Positions 25,608-36,010 are shown, counted from the first letter of the stretch. The stretch: 64,000 bases of DNA from an uncultured Collinsella sp. (GCA_958437935.1 CAUBPS010000007.1:49092-113091), one strand, 5' to 3'. Notes: generated by a model from the sequence alone, not told the origin. Numbers and translations are program-made.

Positions 25608-26546
25608 ATGACAGACATCGTCCACGTCGAAAACCTCGTCAAGCGCTATGACGATCTTATTGCGCTCGACCACTTTAACCTGAGTATTGCCCCTGGCGAG
25701 ATCTTTGGCCTGCTGGGCCCCAACGGCTCGGGCAAGACCACGTCCATCAACTGCATCCTACAGCTGCTCGCCTACGACAAAGGCGCCATCGAGCTGTTCG
25801 GTGAGCCCATGACGCCCGCCCGCTACGACCTCAAGCGCCGCATCGGCGTGGTGCCGCAGCAGGTGGCGGTGTTCGACGAGCTCACCGTGCGCGAGAACAT
25901 CGACTATTTCTGCAGTCTCTACGTCAACGACCGCAAGCGCCGCCGCGCGCTGGTGGACGAGGCGATCGACTTTGTCGGCCTGGGCGACTTTACCAAGTTC
26001 CGCCCCGGCAAGCTCTCGGGCGGCCTGGCGCGTCGTCTCAACATTGCCTGCGGCATCGCGCACAAGCCCGAGCTCATCTTTTTTGACGAACCCACGGTGG
26101 CGGTCGACCCGCAAAGCCGCAACGCCATCCTGGAGGGCATCTGCCGCCTGCGCGACGAGGGCGCCACGGTGGTGTATACCAGCCATTACATGGAGGAAGT
26201 CGAGCAGATCTGCAGCCGCATCATGATCATGGACGGCGGCCGCGTGCTGGCGCAGGGCACTAACGACGAGCTCAAGCGCATGATTCAGATGGGCGAGAAG
26301 ATTGTAATCGAGGTCGGCGAGGTTCCGAGTGCGGCGCTCGGTGCCGTCGCAAGCCTGCCGCACGTTCTGGACCTTTCGGCAACGGCGGGACAGCTCACGT
26401 TTTCGTGCGAAGCGAGCCCGCACAACCTGACGGACATTCTCGATGTGCTGCGCTCGCATGACGTGCCGCTCGGCCGCATCTATTCCGAACCGCCGACCCT
26501 CAACGACGTGTTCCTCGAGATCACCGGCCGCGAGCTGCGCGACTAG
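25608..26546 (+). CDS. ABC-2 type exporter ATP-binding protein
   Basis: A 312-residue ATPase of the DrrA/CcmA type. Motifs: Walker A LLGPNGSGKTT, the Q-loop VVPQQVAVFDELTVREN, signature LSGGLARR (Gln replaced by Leu after LSGG), Walker B LIFFDEPTVAVDP and an H-loop with YTSHYMEE. The last 90 residues form the extra C-terminal domain of this subfamily. It energises the two permeases encoded just downstream. AGAAGGG lies 9 bases before the ATG. The gene is divergent from the two-component system, which probably regulates it. The exported compound (lipid, peptide or antibiotic) cannot be inferred. Confidence 0.92.
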   Translation: MTDIVHVENLVKRYDDLIALDHFNLSIAPGEIFGLLGPNGSGKTTSINCILQLLAYDKGAIELFGEPMTPARYDLKRRIGVVPQQVAVFDELTVRENIDYFCSLYVNDRKRRRALVDEAIDFVGLGDFTKFRPGKLSGGLARRLNIACGIAHKPELIFFDEPTVAVDPQSRNAILEGICRLRDEGATVVYTSHYMEEVEQICSRIMIMDGGRVLAQGTNDELKRMIQMGEKIVIEVGEVPSAALGAVASLPHVLDLSATAGQLTFSCEASPHNLTDILDVLRSHDVPLGRIYSEPPTLNDVFLEITGRELRD

Positions 26547-26555
26547 GGGGCGGCC

Positions 26556-27743
26556 ATGTTCAACACCATCATCACCACGGTCAAGACGCTGCTGCGCCGG
26601 CCGAGCACGTGGGTCTGGGGCGCTCTTTTTCCTATCGCGCTTTCCACGATGTTCATGTTTATGTTTGCGAACCTCAGCTCCGACGGCACGGTCGACCCGG
26701 TGCCGGTTGCCGTCGTGGCGGACGAGGCCTGGGATGCCTCGACCTTTAAGGATGTGGCAGCTTCGCTTGCCAAGGCAGGCGACGATCAGCTGCTCGATGT
26801 GAGCGAGTACGAAGACTTGGCTGCCGCGCGCAAAGCGCTCAAGGCCGGCGAGGTCGCGGGCATCTATATGGTCGATGCCGCGGGCACGCCCAGGCTCACG
26901 CTGCTATCGAGTTACGACAGCTCGCGCGCCTCGTCGGTGCTCACCGACCGCAGCATCCTTGAAACGGTGGCAAGCTCGTATACGCAAAATACCGAGCTCA
27001 TGGCTCAGATTGCTCAAGATGACCCGGCGGCGCTCGCCGACCCGGAGGCGGTTGCGCGCGCTCTGTCGCTCGAGGGCGGAACCCGCCGCGTGAGCCTGAC
27101 TCGTGCCACGCCCGATGGCACGGTCATCTACTATTACGCGCTTTTTGGTCTGGTCGCGATGATGTCTGCCGAGTTTGCCGCCTTGAGCGTCGTCGATTTG
27201 CAGCCCAATCTGTCCGGCCTCGGCGCGCGCCGCTGCGTGGGCGGTCTTTCCAAGACGGCGTCGCTGGCCGGCATTTTTGTCGGCTCGTGGCTGGTTTCCT
27301 TTGCATCGATGGCGGTTGCGATCGGCTACGTGCGCCTGGTCGTGGGCGTCGACTTTGGCGGGCGCGAGGGGTTGTGCCTGCTGGGCGGGGCTGCATCCGC
27401 GCTTGCCGCCACGGGCCTGGGGCTTTTTGTGGGCACGCTTCCCGTTAAGGGCGGCAAGGCATCCAAGTCGGGCATCCTCACGGGCTTTGCCACCACGTGC
27501 GCCCTGTTCGCCGGCCTCTACGGCGAGCCGGCGATGGCGCTTGCCGACGACGTCGCCCGCGCTTGTCCGGTCGAGTGCTGGCTCAACCCCGTCAAGCTCA
27601 TCTGCGACATGTTCAATCGCCTGTATTTCTTTGAGGACCTGGGGCCCTTCGCTGTTCGCGCCGGCGCGCTCGTCCTGATGGCCCTGGTGTTTGTCGCCGC
27701 CGCTACGCTGATCTTTGGAAGGAGCCGCTATGAGCACCTTTAA
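26556..27743 (+). CDS. ABC-2 type exporter permease 1
   Basis: A 395-residue membrane protein starting 9 bases after the ATPase stop codon. One N-terminal membrane segment (around TWVWGALFPIALSTMFMFMF) is followed by a soluble loop of about 150 residues. Five or six membrane segments then begin at VIYYYALFGLVAMMSAEFAA, the usual ABC2_membrane_3 layout. The conserved cytoplasmic loop LGARRCVGGLSKTASLAGI follows the first of these. It presumably pairs with permease 2 as a heterodimer. Its 3' end overlaps the start of permease 2 by 14 bases. Confidence 0.88.
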   Translation: MFNTIITTVKTLLRRPSTWVWGALFPIALSTMFMFMFANLSSDGTVDPVPVAVVADEAWDASTFKDVAASLAKAGDDQLLDVSEYEDLAAARKALKAGEVAGIYMVDAAGTPRLTLLSSYDSSRASSVLTDRSILETVASSYTQNTELMAQIAQDDPAALADPEAVARALSLEGGTRRVSLTRATPDGTVIYYYALFGLVAMMSAEFAALSVVDLQPNLSGLGARRCVGGLSKTASLAGIFVGSWLVSFASMAVAIGYVRLVVGVDFGGREGLCLLGGAASALAATGLGLFVGTLPVKGGKASKSGILTGFATTCALFAGLYGEPAMALADDVARACPVECWLNPVKLICDMFNRLYFFEDLGPFAVRAGALVLMALVFVAAATLIFGRSRYEHL

Positions 27744-28935
27744 GACCGCGCTTCGCATGGCGCTGGCGCACCCGTTCTACCTGCTCATCTATACGGTGTT
27801 CATCTCGCTCATGGGCGTATTCATCGCGGCTTCGGTGAGCTGGAACTCGTCGCAGCTTACCGAGTACAAGCCCTACGACACCAACGTGATCGTGGTCGAC
27901 CGCGACAATAGCGACCTTTCGCGGGCGCTTACCAAGCACCTGGGCTCACGCTTTGACCTGGTCACGGGCATCGGCGACGACACATACGACCTTGCCGACG
28001 CGCTCTCCAAGAGCAACAGCGCCAAGGGCAGTGCCGATTGCGTGTTCTTTATCCCGGAGGGGTTTGAGGACGATCTTGTTGCAGCCGCCCGTGCGGGGGA
28101 GGCCCTGCCCAAGCTCGACGTGACCTATGGTTCCGGCACCATGGCGGCGGCGCTTTCGTCCGCCGAGGCCTCGCGCTGGATCTCGCTCGCGGGCGCTGCG
28201 GCGGCGCTTGAACCCGCTGCCTCCAACGGTGACATCGCAAGGGCCGCCGAGCACGCGGCCGCAAAGCGCGCGGAGGTCCAGATCGAGCAGGTCAAGGTCG
28301 ACTCGACTGCTGCTACCACGCTCGAGTCGTACTTCAACTTTGGCGCGTACGCGATCATCTCGTCGGTCATCGTGTCGGTGGGACTGGTGTTCTCGGGCAT
28401 GAACGAGCCCGAGCGCGTGCGCCGCATGGATGCCAGCCCGGTCTCTGAGCGCCAGCGTTCGCTCGCTGTGTTCGCGGCCGCCGCCGTGCTCACCGTCTGC
28501 ATCTGGCTCGTGTCGAGCATGATGGGCGTCGTGGGCTTTGCCAGCGCGGTTGCCGAGGTCGGCGTGGGTCGCGTGTGCCTAGCGCTGGCGGCAACGTTTG
28601 CCCTGGCGTGCACGCCGCTGGCTGTTGGCTTTACGCTGTCGAGCCTGGGCGCGCGCGAGGAGCTGCTCAACGGTGTGGGCAACCTGCTCGGCATGCTCAT
28701 GACGTTTTTGGGTGGCGCCTGGATGCCGCTGTCGCTGATGGGTTCGGCCGTGCAGACGGTGGCGCACTTTGTGCCGACGTATTGGGTGAACGACGCGATC
28801 GGCAAGGCGCTCGCCGCGGACCTGACGTCCACCGTGCTGGGCGACATCGCCTGCGATCTGGGCGTCACGGTGCTCTTCGCCGCCGCCATCGCCGCCGTAG
28901 GCCTGGCTCTCACCCGCGCCAAATCCCACGCCTAG
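27730..28935 (+). CDS. ABC-2 type exporter permease 2
   Basis: A 401-residue permease with the same build as its neighbour: one N-terminal membrane segment (FYLLIYTVFISLMGVFIAAS), a soluble domain of about 170 residues and then five or six membrane segments, starting near YFNFGAYAIISSVIVSVGLV. The DASPVSERQRSLAVF loop is the coupling region. The ATG at 27730 is chosen for its AAGGAG site inside permease 1; it overlaps that gene by 14 bases, so synthesis is coupled. It is the last gene of the exporter operon and is followed by repeats. Confidence 0.88.
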   Translation: MSTFKTALRMALAHPFYLLIYTVFISLMGVFIAASVSWNSSQLTEYKPYDTNVIVVDRDNSDLSRALTKHLGSRFDLVTGIGDDTYDLADALSKSNSAKGSADCVFFIPEGFEDDLVAAARAGEALPKLDVTYGSGTMAAALSSAEASRWISLAGAAAALEPAASNGDIARAAEHAAAKRAEVQIEQVKVDSTAATTLESYFNFGAYAIISSVIVSVGLVFSGMNEPERVRRMDASPVSERQRSLAVFAAAAVLTVCIWLVSSMMGVVGFASAVAEVGVGRVCLALAATFALACTPLAVGFTLSSLGAREELLNGVGNLLGMLMTFLGGAWMPLSLMGSAVQTVAHFVPTYWVNDAIGKALAADLTSTVLGDIACDLGVTVLFAAAIAAVGLALTRAKSHA

Positions 28936-28948
28936 CTACCTGGTCATC

Positions 28949-29030
28949 GGGGACGTTCTTAAACGGCTAGTCATCGGAGACAGTCTTTGCCGATTCGCCG
29001 GCTCGCCGGCCGGGCTGGCAAGGACTGTCC
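28949..29030 (+). repeat. 82-base direct repeat, left copy (GGGGAC family)
   Basis: Matches 32639-32720 over its full length with about eight differences. It begins GGGGACGTTCTTAAACG and contains CGCCGGCTCGCCGGCCGGGC and ACTGTCC. Together the copies bracket the FtsX-type exporter. Confidence 0.85.
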
Positions 29031-29035
29031 CAATA

Positions 29036-29146
29036 TGTCGGCACTTGGGGACGTTCCTTTCCTGCCGGCACTTGGGGACAGTCCCGGCATTCATTGGGGA
29101 CAGACTTAAATGAGCGATTTCACTCATTTAAGTCTGTCCCCAATGA
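29036..29146. repeat. GGGGAC-family repeats with a 56-base palindrome
   Basis: 29036-29090 carries two GGCACTTGGGGAC units and GACGTTCCTTT. 29091-29146 is a palindrome with 24-base arms (TCATTGGGGACAGACTTAAA and its complement) and an 8-base loop. The style, GGGGACAG repeated in both directions, resembles REP sequences mobilised by Y1-type (RAYT) transposases, but no such gene is in the window. Confidence 0.75.
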
Positions 29147-29244
29147 GTAGGTTGGAAAAAAGCCGTGCACGTCGCTTAAAAATAGTTCGCCCGGGTTTAC
29201 TATTAGCCTAGAAAAGTAGCAGAAGGCTAACAACGGGGGATAGC

Positions 29245-29958
<714 letters not shown>

Positions 29959-29966
29959 GCGACGCC

Positions 29967-32633
29967 ATGACACCTCTCGCAAAGCGATTCCCGCGCGAGC
30001 TGCGCCGCAATATCGGTAAGTACCTGGGCATCTTTTTGCTTATGTGCGGAAGCATCGCCCTTACCTCGGGCTTTTTGCTCGCGGCGCATTCCATCGGTTG
30101 CCTTATTGATGACATGCGCGAAGACTACACGATTGAGGACGGCCGCGTAACTACCTCCTTCGAGGCCACCGACGAGCAGCTCAAGGCTGCCGAAGACGCG
30201 GCTGAGGACGTCGGCGGCGTTACGCTCTGCAAGAACTTCTCTATCGACGCCATCATCAAAAAGGCGTCCGGCGACGATGACACCAAGCGTACCCTGCGCA
30301 CCTACGCGCATCGCACCAAGGTCGACATTGCGTCCTACTGCGAAGGCAAGCAGCCAAAGGCGGACAACGAGGTGGCTATCGACCGCGTCTTTGCCACCAA
30401 TAACGACCTCGCCATCGGCGATAAGGTCGAGCTCGAGGGGCGCACCTACACCATCTGCGGCATCATGACGCAGCCCGATAGCCAGGCGCTGTTCCTCGAC
30501 AATTCGGACTTTACGGTGAACACCATCACGTACGGCGTGGCCGAGGTCACCGACGCCGGCTTTACCGCGCTCGAGGATGCCGGCGGCGCGCCTGCCTACA
30601 CCTACTCCTTTACCTTTACCGATCGCGACCTCCCCACCGCGGATCGCATCGATACGGAGCAGGATATGGTCGAGGCGCTGGCCGATGCCGATGCGCGCGT
30701 GGACGATCTGATCGATGCCGATTCCAACCAGGGCATTGGCTATGCGCGCGACGACGTGGACGGCGACTCCATGATGTGGATGACGTTGCTCGACATCATC
30801 ATCGTGATCATGGCGTTCGTCTTTGTGGTCCTTACCGACGCCACCATCGAGGAGGAGAGCGCCATCATCGGCACGCTGCTCGCCAGCGGCTATCGCCGTC
30901 GCGAGATCGTGCTGCACTACCTGGCACTTCCCGCCATCGTGGGCGTGGCCGCGGCGCTTTTGGGCACCGCACTCGGCGTTGTGTTCTTTACCGAGCCCAT
31001 GCGCGGTCTCTACTACGGCTCGTACAGTCTGCCGCCCTTCCAGGTGTACTGGAGCTGGGAGATCTTTGTGAAGTGCGCCGTGGTCCCCGCCGCCGCGCTC
31101 ATTCTCATCACGCTGGTGGGCCTGCTCCGCAAAATGGGCAAGACGCCGCTGGAGTTCCTTCGCCACGAGGCGAGCGGCAAATCGGGTACCAAGCGTGGCC
31201 TGCAGCTGCCGGAGCGCATGGGCTTTGTTTCCCGCTTCCGCCTGCGCGTTTTCCTGCGCAACCTGGGCAACTTCGCCACGCTCTTCGTCGGCATCGCGTT
31301 TGGGTCGCTGCTTTTGCTCTTTGGCCTGGCGATCCTGCCCACGATGACGCACTATGCGGACAACCTCGAGACGAGCTTGGTCGCCGAGCATCAGTACACA
31401 CTCAAGGCGCCGCTGGAGCTCGAGGGCACTGCCGTGGAGCGCGAGCAGTGGTCGGCACTCGAGCGCTTGCAGTCGGTTGACGGCGCGCTGCTTTCTGCCG
31501 CCCAGGATGCCGATGACGAGCTTGACGGCGCGGCCGATGCGGCGCAGACGGCAGCCGATGCCGCGACCGCATCTCCGTCTGCCGAGAGCCTGACCGCAGC
31601 GCAGGATGCGCTTGCCAAGGTCCAGGACAAGAAGGATGCGCTCTACGCGCGCCTTGACGATCTTGCCGATGCCCTTGGCTGCGACCGCGACGAGGCTATC
31701 GACCTGATCGACAAGGCCTCTAAGATCGACACCGACAACGACGATATCCACCCGGTCAATACGACCGACAACGGCGCGGGCGCAATCGCGCAGGCCGAGA
31801 AATATGCCGTTTACCAGCTGCAGTACGACCGTGGCGACGGTAATGGCGAGGAGACGATTTCTGTCTACGGCATTTCATCTCATTCGCGCTATTGGAAAGA
31901 CCTCAACGTCGGCGACGGGCGCGTCGTCTTTGGCGGCGGTCTGCTCGATAAGTTTGGCTGGAGCGAGGGCCAGAAGGTCGAGCTTCGCGACAAGTACGAG
32001 GCTCGGGATTATTCTCTTGAGTACGCGGGCAAGGACTGCATCTGGGGCTCAAAGTCGGACATGAATATCTATATGAGTATCGATGACTTTAACGAGCTGT
32101 TCGGTAACGACGCCGCCTACTTTAACGGCTATGTGAGCGACGAGAAGCTCGACCTCGATGCTCGTTACTTTGCCGGCGACACCACGCCCGACGACATGCG
32201 CGCCGTGGGCGACCAGTTCATCGGCATGATGAGCAAAATGATCGGCATGATGGTCGGGCTCGCGGTGTTTATCTTCCTGCTGTTTATGTACCTGCTGACC
32301 AAGGCGGTGATCGACCACAGCGCCCGTTCGATCAGCTACATGAAAGTCTTTGGCTATCGCGATAGCGAGATCTCGCATCTGTACATCCGCTCGATCACGC
32401 TGTGCGTGGCGGCGTCGCTCGTGCTGAGCCTGCCGGTCATTATTGGCTCGCTCACGGCCATCTTCCGCTCGATGCTGCTCGCCTACAACGGCAATATCGA
32501 GATCTACGTGCCCGCTTGGTCCATGGCTGCATGCGTCGGCATTGGCTTTGCGACCTACCTGGTCGTGGCGCTGCTACACACGCGCTCTATCAAGCGCGTC
32601 GGCCTGGCCGAAGCCCTCAAGGTGCAAGAGTAG
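29967..32633 (+). CDS. FtsX-like ABC transporter permease
   Basis: An 888-residue permease. An N-terminal membrane segment (KYLGIFLLMCGSIALTSGFL) is followed by a MacB-type extracytoplasmic domain. A first FtsX core lies around residues 265-400 (LDIIIVIMAFVFVVL; IGTLLASGYRRREIVLHYL). A second soluble domain of about 270 residues includes an Ala/Asp-rich predicted helix near 505-550. A second FtsX core is at the C-terminus (ISYMKVFGYRDSEISHLYI). It works with the ATPase upstream and performs mechanical transmission or extrusion rather than classic transport. The ATG at 29967 is chosen because it follows the ATPase stop; a GTG at 29952 overlaps the ATPase gene. Confidence 0.9.
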   Translation: MTPLAKRFPRELRRNIGKYLGIFLLMCGSIALTSGFLLAAHSIGCLIDDMREDYTIEDGRVTTSFEATDEQLKAAEDAAEDVGGVTLCKNFSIDAIIKKASGDDDTKRTLRTYAHRTKVDIASYCEGKQPKADNEVAIDRVFATNNDLAIGDKVELEGRTYTICGIMTQPDSQALFLDNSDFTVNTITYGVAEVTDAGFTALEDAGGAPAYTYSFTFTDRDLPTADRIDTEQDMVEALADADARVDDLIDADSNQGIGYARDDVDGDSMMWMTLLDIIIVIMAFVFVVLTDATIEEESAIIGTLLASGYRRREIVLHYLALPAIVGVAAALLGTALGVVFFTEPMRGLYYGSYSLPPFQVYWSWEIFVKCAVVPAAALILITLVGLLRKMGKTPLEFLRHEASGKSGTKRGLQLPERMGFVSRFRLRVFLRNLGNFATLFVGIAFGSLLLLFGLAILPTMTHYADNLETSLVAEHQYTLKAPLELEGTAVEREQWSALERLQSVDGALLSAAQDADDELDGAADAAQTAADAATASPSAESLTAAQDALAKVQDKKDALYARLDDLADALGCDRDEAIDLIDKASKIDTDNDDIHPVNTTDNGAGAIAQAEKYAVYQLQYDRGDGNGEETISVYGISSHSRYWKDLNVGDGRVVFGGGLLDKFGWSEGQKVELRDKYEARDYSLEYAGKDCIWGSKSDMNIYMSIDDFNELFGNDAAYFNGYVSDEKLDLDARYFAGDTTPDDMRAVGDQFIGMMSKMIGMMVGLAVFIFLLFMYLLTKAVIDHSARSISYMKVFGYRDSEISHLYIRSITLCVAASLVLSLPVIIGSLTAIFRSMLLAYNGNIEIYVPAWSMAACVGIGFATYLVVALLHTRSIKRVGLAEALKVQE

Positions 32634-32638
32634 CAATT

Positions 32639-32720
32639 GGGGACGTTCTTAAACGACTAGTCATCGGGGACAGTCTTTGTCGGATTGCCGGCTCGTCGGC
32701 CGGGCTGGCAGGGACTGTCC
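32639..32720 (+). repeat. 82-base direct repeat, right copy (GGGGAC family)
   Basis: Same length as the left copy at 28949 and about 90 per cent identical. Within it, GGGACAGTC at 32667 pairs with GACTGTCCC at the right end, giving a long hairpin. It starts just after the permease stop codon. Confidence 0.85.
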
Positions 32721-32728
32721 CTGGCGGC

Positions 32729-32755
32729 ACTCATTTAAGTCTGTCCCCAATGAGT
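32729..32755. repeat. Half of the 29091 palindrome
   Basis: CTCATTTAAGTCTGTCCCCA and the following bases equal the right arm of the palindrome at 29123-29146; the left arm is missing here. Confidence 0.7.
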
Positions 32756-32836
32756 GGCTGTGCTTGACTTCAACCCCACTTCACCGGGTACCATCCTCTA
32801 TGTCTGTAACGCCATATAGACCGAGGGGATAGATCT

Positions 32837-34042
32837 ATGACCGCAACCGCACCCGCAGCACCGGCAAAGGTGTACTTCACCAACCTGCGCACGCATGCTC
32901 GCGAGAGCCAGCTCGACAAACTTAAGCGCCTCATTCGCCGCGCCGGCATTGAGCAGATCGACTTCGAGAACAAGTTTGTCGCCATCAAGATTCACTTTGG
33001 CGAGCTGGGCAACCTGAGCTTTTTGCGCCCCAACTACGCCCGCGCCGTCGCAGACGTCGTGAAGGAGCTGGGCGGCAAGCCCTTCCTCACCGACTGCAAC
33101 ACGCTCTACGTCGGTAGCCGCAAAAACGCGCTCGAGCACATCGATACCGCCTATCAGAACGGCTTTACCCCGTATGCCACGGGTTGCCAGATCATCATCG
33201 CCGACGGCCTCAAAGGTACCGACGAGGCGCTCGTCCCGGTCGAGGGTGGCGAGTACGTGCGCGAGGCCAAGATCGGTCAGGCGCTCATGGACGCCGACAT
33301 TGTGATCAGCCTCACCCACTTTAAGGGCCATGAGCAGGCCGGCTTTGGTGGCGCCATGAAGAACCTGGGTATGGGAGGCGGCAGCCGTGCCGGCAAGATG
33401 GAGCAGCACGCCGCTGGCAAGCCGAGCGTCGATACCACCAACTGCGTAGGTTGCCGTGCCTGCGAGAAGATATGCGCGCACAGCGCCATCACGTTTGACG
33501 GTACGCGTGAGCGCGAGCTTGCCAACGGCAACACCCGTACGGTTCACGTCGCCGCTATCGACCACGATCGCTGCGTGGGCTGCGGCCGTTGCATTGCGGC
33601 GTGCAACCAGGACTGCATCAAGCCCGACTATGATGCCGCGGCCGACGTGCTCAACTACAAGATCGCTGAGTACACGAAGGCCATTGTTCAGGATCGCCCC
33701 AGCTTCCACATCTCGCTTGCCATGGACATCAGCCCCAACTGCGACTGCCACCCCGAAAACGACACGCCCATCGTCAACGACATCGGCATGTTCGCGAGCT
33801 TCGACCCGGTCGCCATCGACCAGGCCTGCGCCGACGCCGTCCTGGCGTCCGAGCCGCTGCCTAACACCGAGCTTACCGACAGCGCGGCCAAGATGGAGCA
33901 TAATCACGAGCATCTGGAGGGCGAGCAGGCCAAGGATCCCTTCTGCATCACACATCCCGACACCGACTGGCGCGCGTGCATCGCGCATGCCGAGAAGATC
34001 GGCCTGGGCACGAGCAAGTACGAGCTCATCGAGGTCAAATAG
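32837..34042 (+). CDS. DUF362 protein with two [4Fe-4S] ferredoxin motifs
   Basis: A 401-residue protein. The DUF362 part (KVYFTNLRTHARE; FENKFVAIKIHFGELGN; FLTDCNTLYVG) surrounds a two-cluster ferredoxin domain at about 196-262. The cluster motifs are CVGCRACEKICAH and CVGCGRCIAACNQDC; the second is followed by IKPDYD. HFKGHEQAGFGGAMKNLGMG is a conserved motif of these proteins, which are common in anaerobes. Function is not established; a redox or metallo-cofactor role is plausible. It is monocistronic, with a strong bidirectional terminator after it. There are no obvious functional neighbours. Confidence 0.85.
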   Translation: MTATAPAAPAKVYFTNLRTHARESQLDKLKRLIRRAGIEQIDFENKFVAIKIHFGELGNLSFLRPNYARAVADVVKELGGKPFLTDCNTLYVGSRKNALEHIDTAYQNGFTPYATGCQIIIADGLKGTDEALVPVEGGEYVREAKIGQALMDADIVISLTHFKGHEQAGFGGAMKNLGMGGGSRAGKMEQHAAGKPSVDTTNCVGCRACEKICAHSAITFDGTRERELANGNTRTVHVAAIDHDRCVGCGRCIAACNQDCIKPDYDAAADVLNYKIAEYTKAIVQDRPSFHISLAMDISPNCDCHPENDTPIVNDIGMFASFDPVAIDQACADAVLASEPLPNTELTDSAAKMEHNHEHLEGEQAKDPFCITHPDTDWRACIAHAEKIGLGTSKYELIEVK

Positions 34043-34089
34043 CATCTAGTTATTGGACATATCAAGCGCTTTTGTAGCGTTAGTTGAGC

Positions 34090-34128
34090 AAAAGCCGCCC
34101 GCGAGCACAAAGCTCGCGGGCGGCTTTT
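34090..34128. terminator. Bidirectional terminator
   Basis: AAAAGCCGCCCGCGAGC and its perfect complement form a 17-base-pair stem with a five-base loop and T-runs on both strands. It serves the convergent DUF362 and hydrolase genes. Confidence 0.92.
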
Positions 34129-34174
34129 CGGAAGTGCTAGGGCGTCAGATAGATCAGTAAACCGTACTATTTGC

Positions 34175-35140
34175 CTAAAAATTCTCGTCGAGGAAGTCGT
34201 CGACCGTATTCCAGTAGAGCTCGGGGTCAACTTGCGCACTCTTGGCGTGGGTGGCGCCATGAATGGTGAGCTTTTGCTTGACCTTGCTGGCGCACGCGTC
34301 GTAGTTTTGGTCGAGCATGTCGTACGGCACAAAGGTGTCCTGGTCGCCGTGGATAAACAGCATGGGAACCGTCGCGTGTTTGAGTTGCTCCACACTGCTT
34401 GCCTTATGAAAGTCGTAGCCCGCGCGCGCGTCGCACACCAAGTTTGCTACATCGAGCAAGGGAAAGCTGGGCAGGCCGAACACGTCCTTGAGCTGCAGAG
34501 AAAACTCGTCCCAAACACTCGTATAACCACAGTCTTCGATAATGCATTTCACGTTTGCGGGCAGAGATTCCCCCGCGACGTCCATGGCGGTTGCCGCACC
34601 CATCGACTCGCCAAAGACCAGGATGCGCGCCTCGGGGTCAGCCTGAACGATCCGCCCAATCCATGCAACGACATCGAGCCGCTCGGGCCAGCCCATGCCG
34701 ATATAGTCGCCGCCGGAGCGCTCGTGGGCGCGGGCGGCGGGTGCGAGTACGTTCATGCCGCGGTCGTGGAATCGTTTGACGTATCGGGCCATGCCGATGG
34801 GCTCATCGGTGTATCCGTGTAGGCAGATAGCGTAATTGTGCGTGCTCTCTGGGGCGGCAAAATACCAAGCGGCAAGTTCGGTTCCGTCATCTGCGGTGAG
34901 GCTGCTGCTCTCGCGGTTCTCTTTAAACCATGCCCGCGCCTCGGTTCCCTCGGCATCCGGCTGCTCACTTTCTTTGTCGTCCTTGCCGTCCTGCATCATC
35001 TTCATGGTGTATGGCGCGCGGGGATTTAGCGCGAAGTCAAACAGAAAGTTGCCGGCAAATCCGAGCAGCGCAATGACAACCACCAGTGCAACGATGCCGG
35101 CTATCTTGAGCTTTCGATGGGAATGTGCGTTTTGAGCCAT
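34175..35140 (-). CDS. Membrane-anchored alpha/beta hydrolase
   Basis: A 321-residue serine hydrolase. A short basic head and one hydrophobic segment (IAGIVALVVVIALLGFAGNF) anchor it, so the catalytic domain is probably outside the membrane. The fold shows the oxyanion HGYTDEP, nucleophile elbow VFGESMGAA, acid loop IHGDQDTFVPYD and a catalytic His in HGATHAKS. This matches the BAAT/AXE1-like or YqkD-type hydrolases of firmicutes and actinobacteria. The substrate is unknown. It is divergent from hlyIII; the 186 bases between hold two perfect-arm palindromes. Confidence 0.88.
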   Translation of the reverse strand: MAQNAHSHRKLKIAGIVALVVVIALLGFAGNFLFDFALNPRAPYTMKMMQDGKDDKESEQPDAEGTEARAWFKENRESSSLTADDGTELAAWYFAAPESTHNYAICLHGYTDEPIGMARYVKRFHDRGMNVLAPAARAHERSGGDYIGMGWPERLDVVAWIGRIVQADPEARILVFGESMGAATAMDVAGESLPANVKCIIEDCGYTSVWDEFSLQLKDVFGLPSFPLLDVANLVCDARAGYDFHKASSVEQLKHATVPMLFIHGDQDTFVPYDMLDQNYDACASKVKQKLTIHGATHAKSAQVDPELYWNTVDDFLDENF

Positions 35141-35157
35141 GCGGTATTCTCCTATAA

Positions 35158-35219
35158 GATGTTAATACATCAACATTTAATGCAAGCGCATTATGGACGT
35201 TCACCGTTGATGCGTCAAC
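35158..35219. promoter_or_regulatory. Two 14-base palindromes in a divergent promoter region
   Basis: GATGTTAATACATC (35158-35171) and GTTGATGCGTCAAC (35206-35219) have five-base inverted arms and lie between the hydrolase and HlyIII genes. They look like operators of a dimeric repressor such as TetR, but no regulator gene is adjacent. Confidence 0.45.
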
Positions 35220-35326
35220 AGGCAAAGAATGGGTAAACAAAGGGTCACGTATGGTGCAAATTTCGCACGCACCCAGACGCTTTGATATAGTGTTGAGAAC
35301 TCTTTACGTTGGAGGATGTAACCGGC

Positions 35327-36010
35327 ATGTCCGATTCGAGCGACAGTTCCAAGCCGCGACCCAAGGCCGCGGCCGTTCCGCACTACACGGTGGGCGAGGA
35401 GATCATGAACTCCGTCACCCATGGTGTCGGCTGCTTGCTGGGTATTGCGGGTCTGGTGCTCCTGATCGTATTCGCTGCCCTGCGCGGCGGAGGCCCGGCC
35501 CACATGGCCGCGGCGATTGTCTATGGTGTTAGCATTATCCTCGAGTACCTAGCCTCCACGCTCTACCATGCGATTCAACCCGCGCGCGCCAAGCGCGTGT
35601 TCCGCATCATCGACCACAGCTGCATCTACCTGCTCATAGCCGGCAGCTATACGCCGTTTTGCCTCATCACGCTCGCAAACGACGGCGGCGCCGTGCTGTT
35701 CTTTGCCGTATGGGCCATCGCCATTATCGGCATCGCCCTCGAGTGCTTTATGCGCGAGCGTCAACCGCACTGGGTAAGCGGCCTGGTCTACCTGCTGATG
35801 GGCTGGCTCGTTGTCTTTAAGCTGCCCGAACTTGTGGCGCTGCTCAACCCCGTGGCACTTGCCCTGCTCGCCGTCGGCGGCGTGTGCTACACCGCGGGCG
35901 TGCCGTTCTATATCGCCAAAAACGTGCGCTATCTGCACAGTGTTTTCCACTTGTGGGTGCTCGCCGGCAGCATCTTCCAGTTCATGGCGGTGATCCTCTT
36001 CGTAATCTAG
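35327..36010 (+). CDS. Hemolysin III / TrhA family membrane protein
   Basis: A 227-residue protein with seven membrane segments. HlyIII/PAQR family marks: GEEIMNSVTHGVGCLLG near the start, STLYHAI, then DHSCIYLLIAGSYTPF and, at the end, HSVFHLWVLAGSIFQF. The Asp and His residues in these motifs form the metal site of the family. Bacterial members influence membrane fluidity (TrhA) and only some are cytolytic. The ATG at 35327 is chosen with GGAGG 11 bases upstream; an earlier TTG start would overlap that site. It is monocistronic. Confidence 0.92.
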   Translation: MSDSSDSSKPRPKAAAVPHYTVGEEIMNSVTHGVGCLLGIAGLVLLIVFAALRGGGPAHMAAAIVYGVSIILEYLASTLYHAIQPARAKRVFRIIDHSCIYLLIAGSYTPFCLITLANDGGAVLFFAVWAIAIIGIALECFMRERQPHWVSGLVYLLMGWLVVFKLPELVALLNPVALALLAVGGVCYTAGVPFYIAKNVRYLHSVFHLWVLAGSIFQFMAVILFVI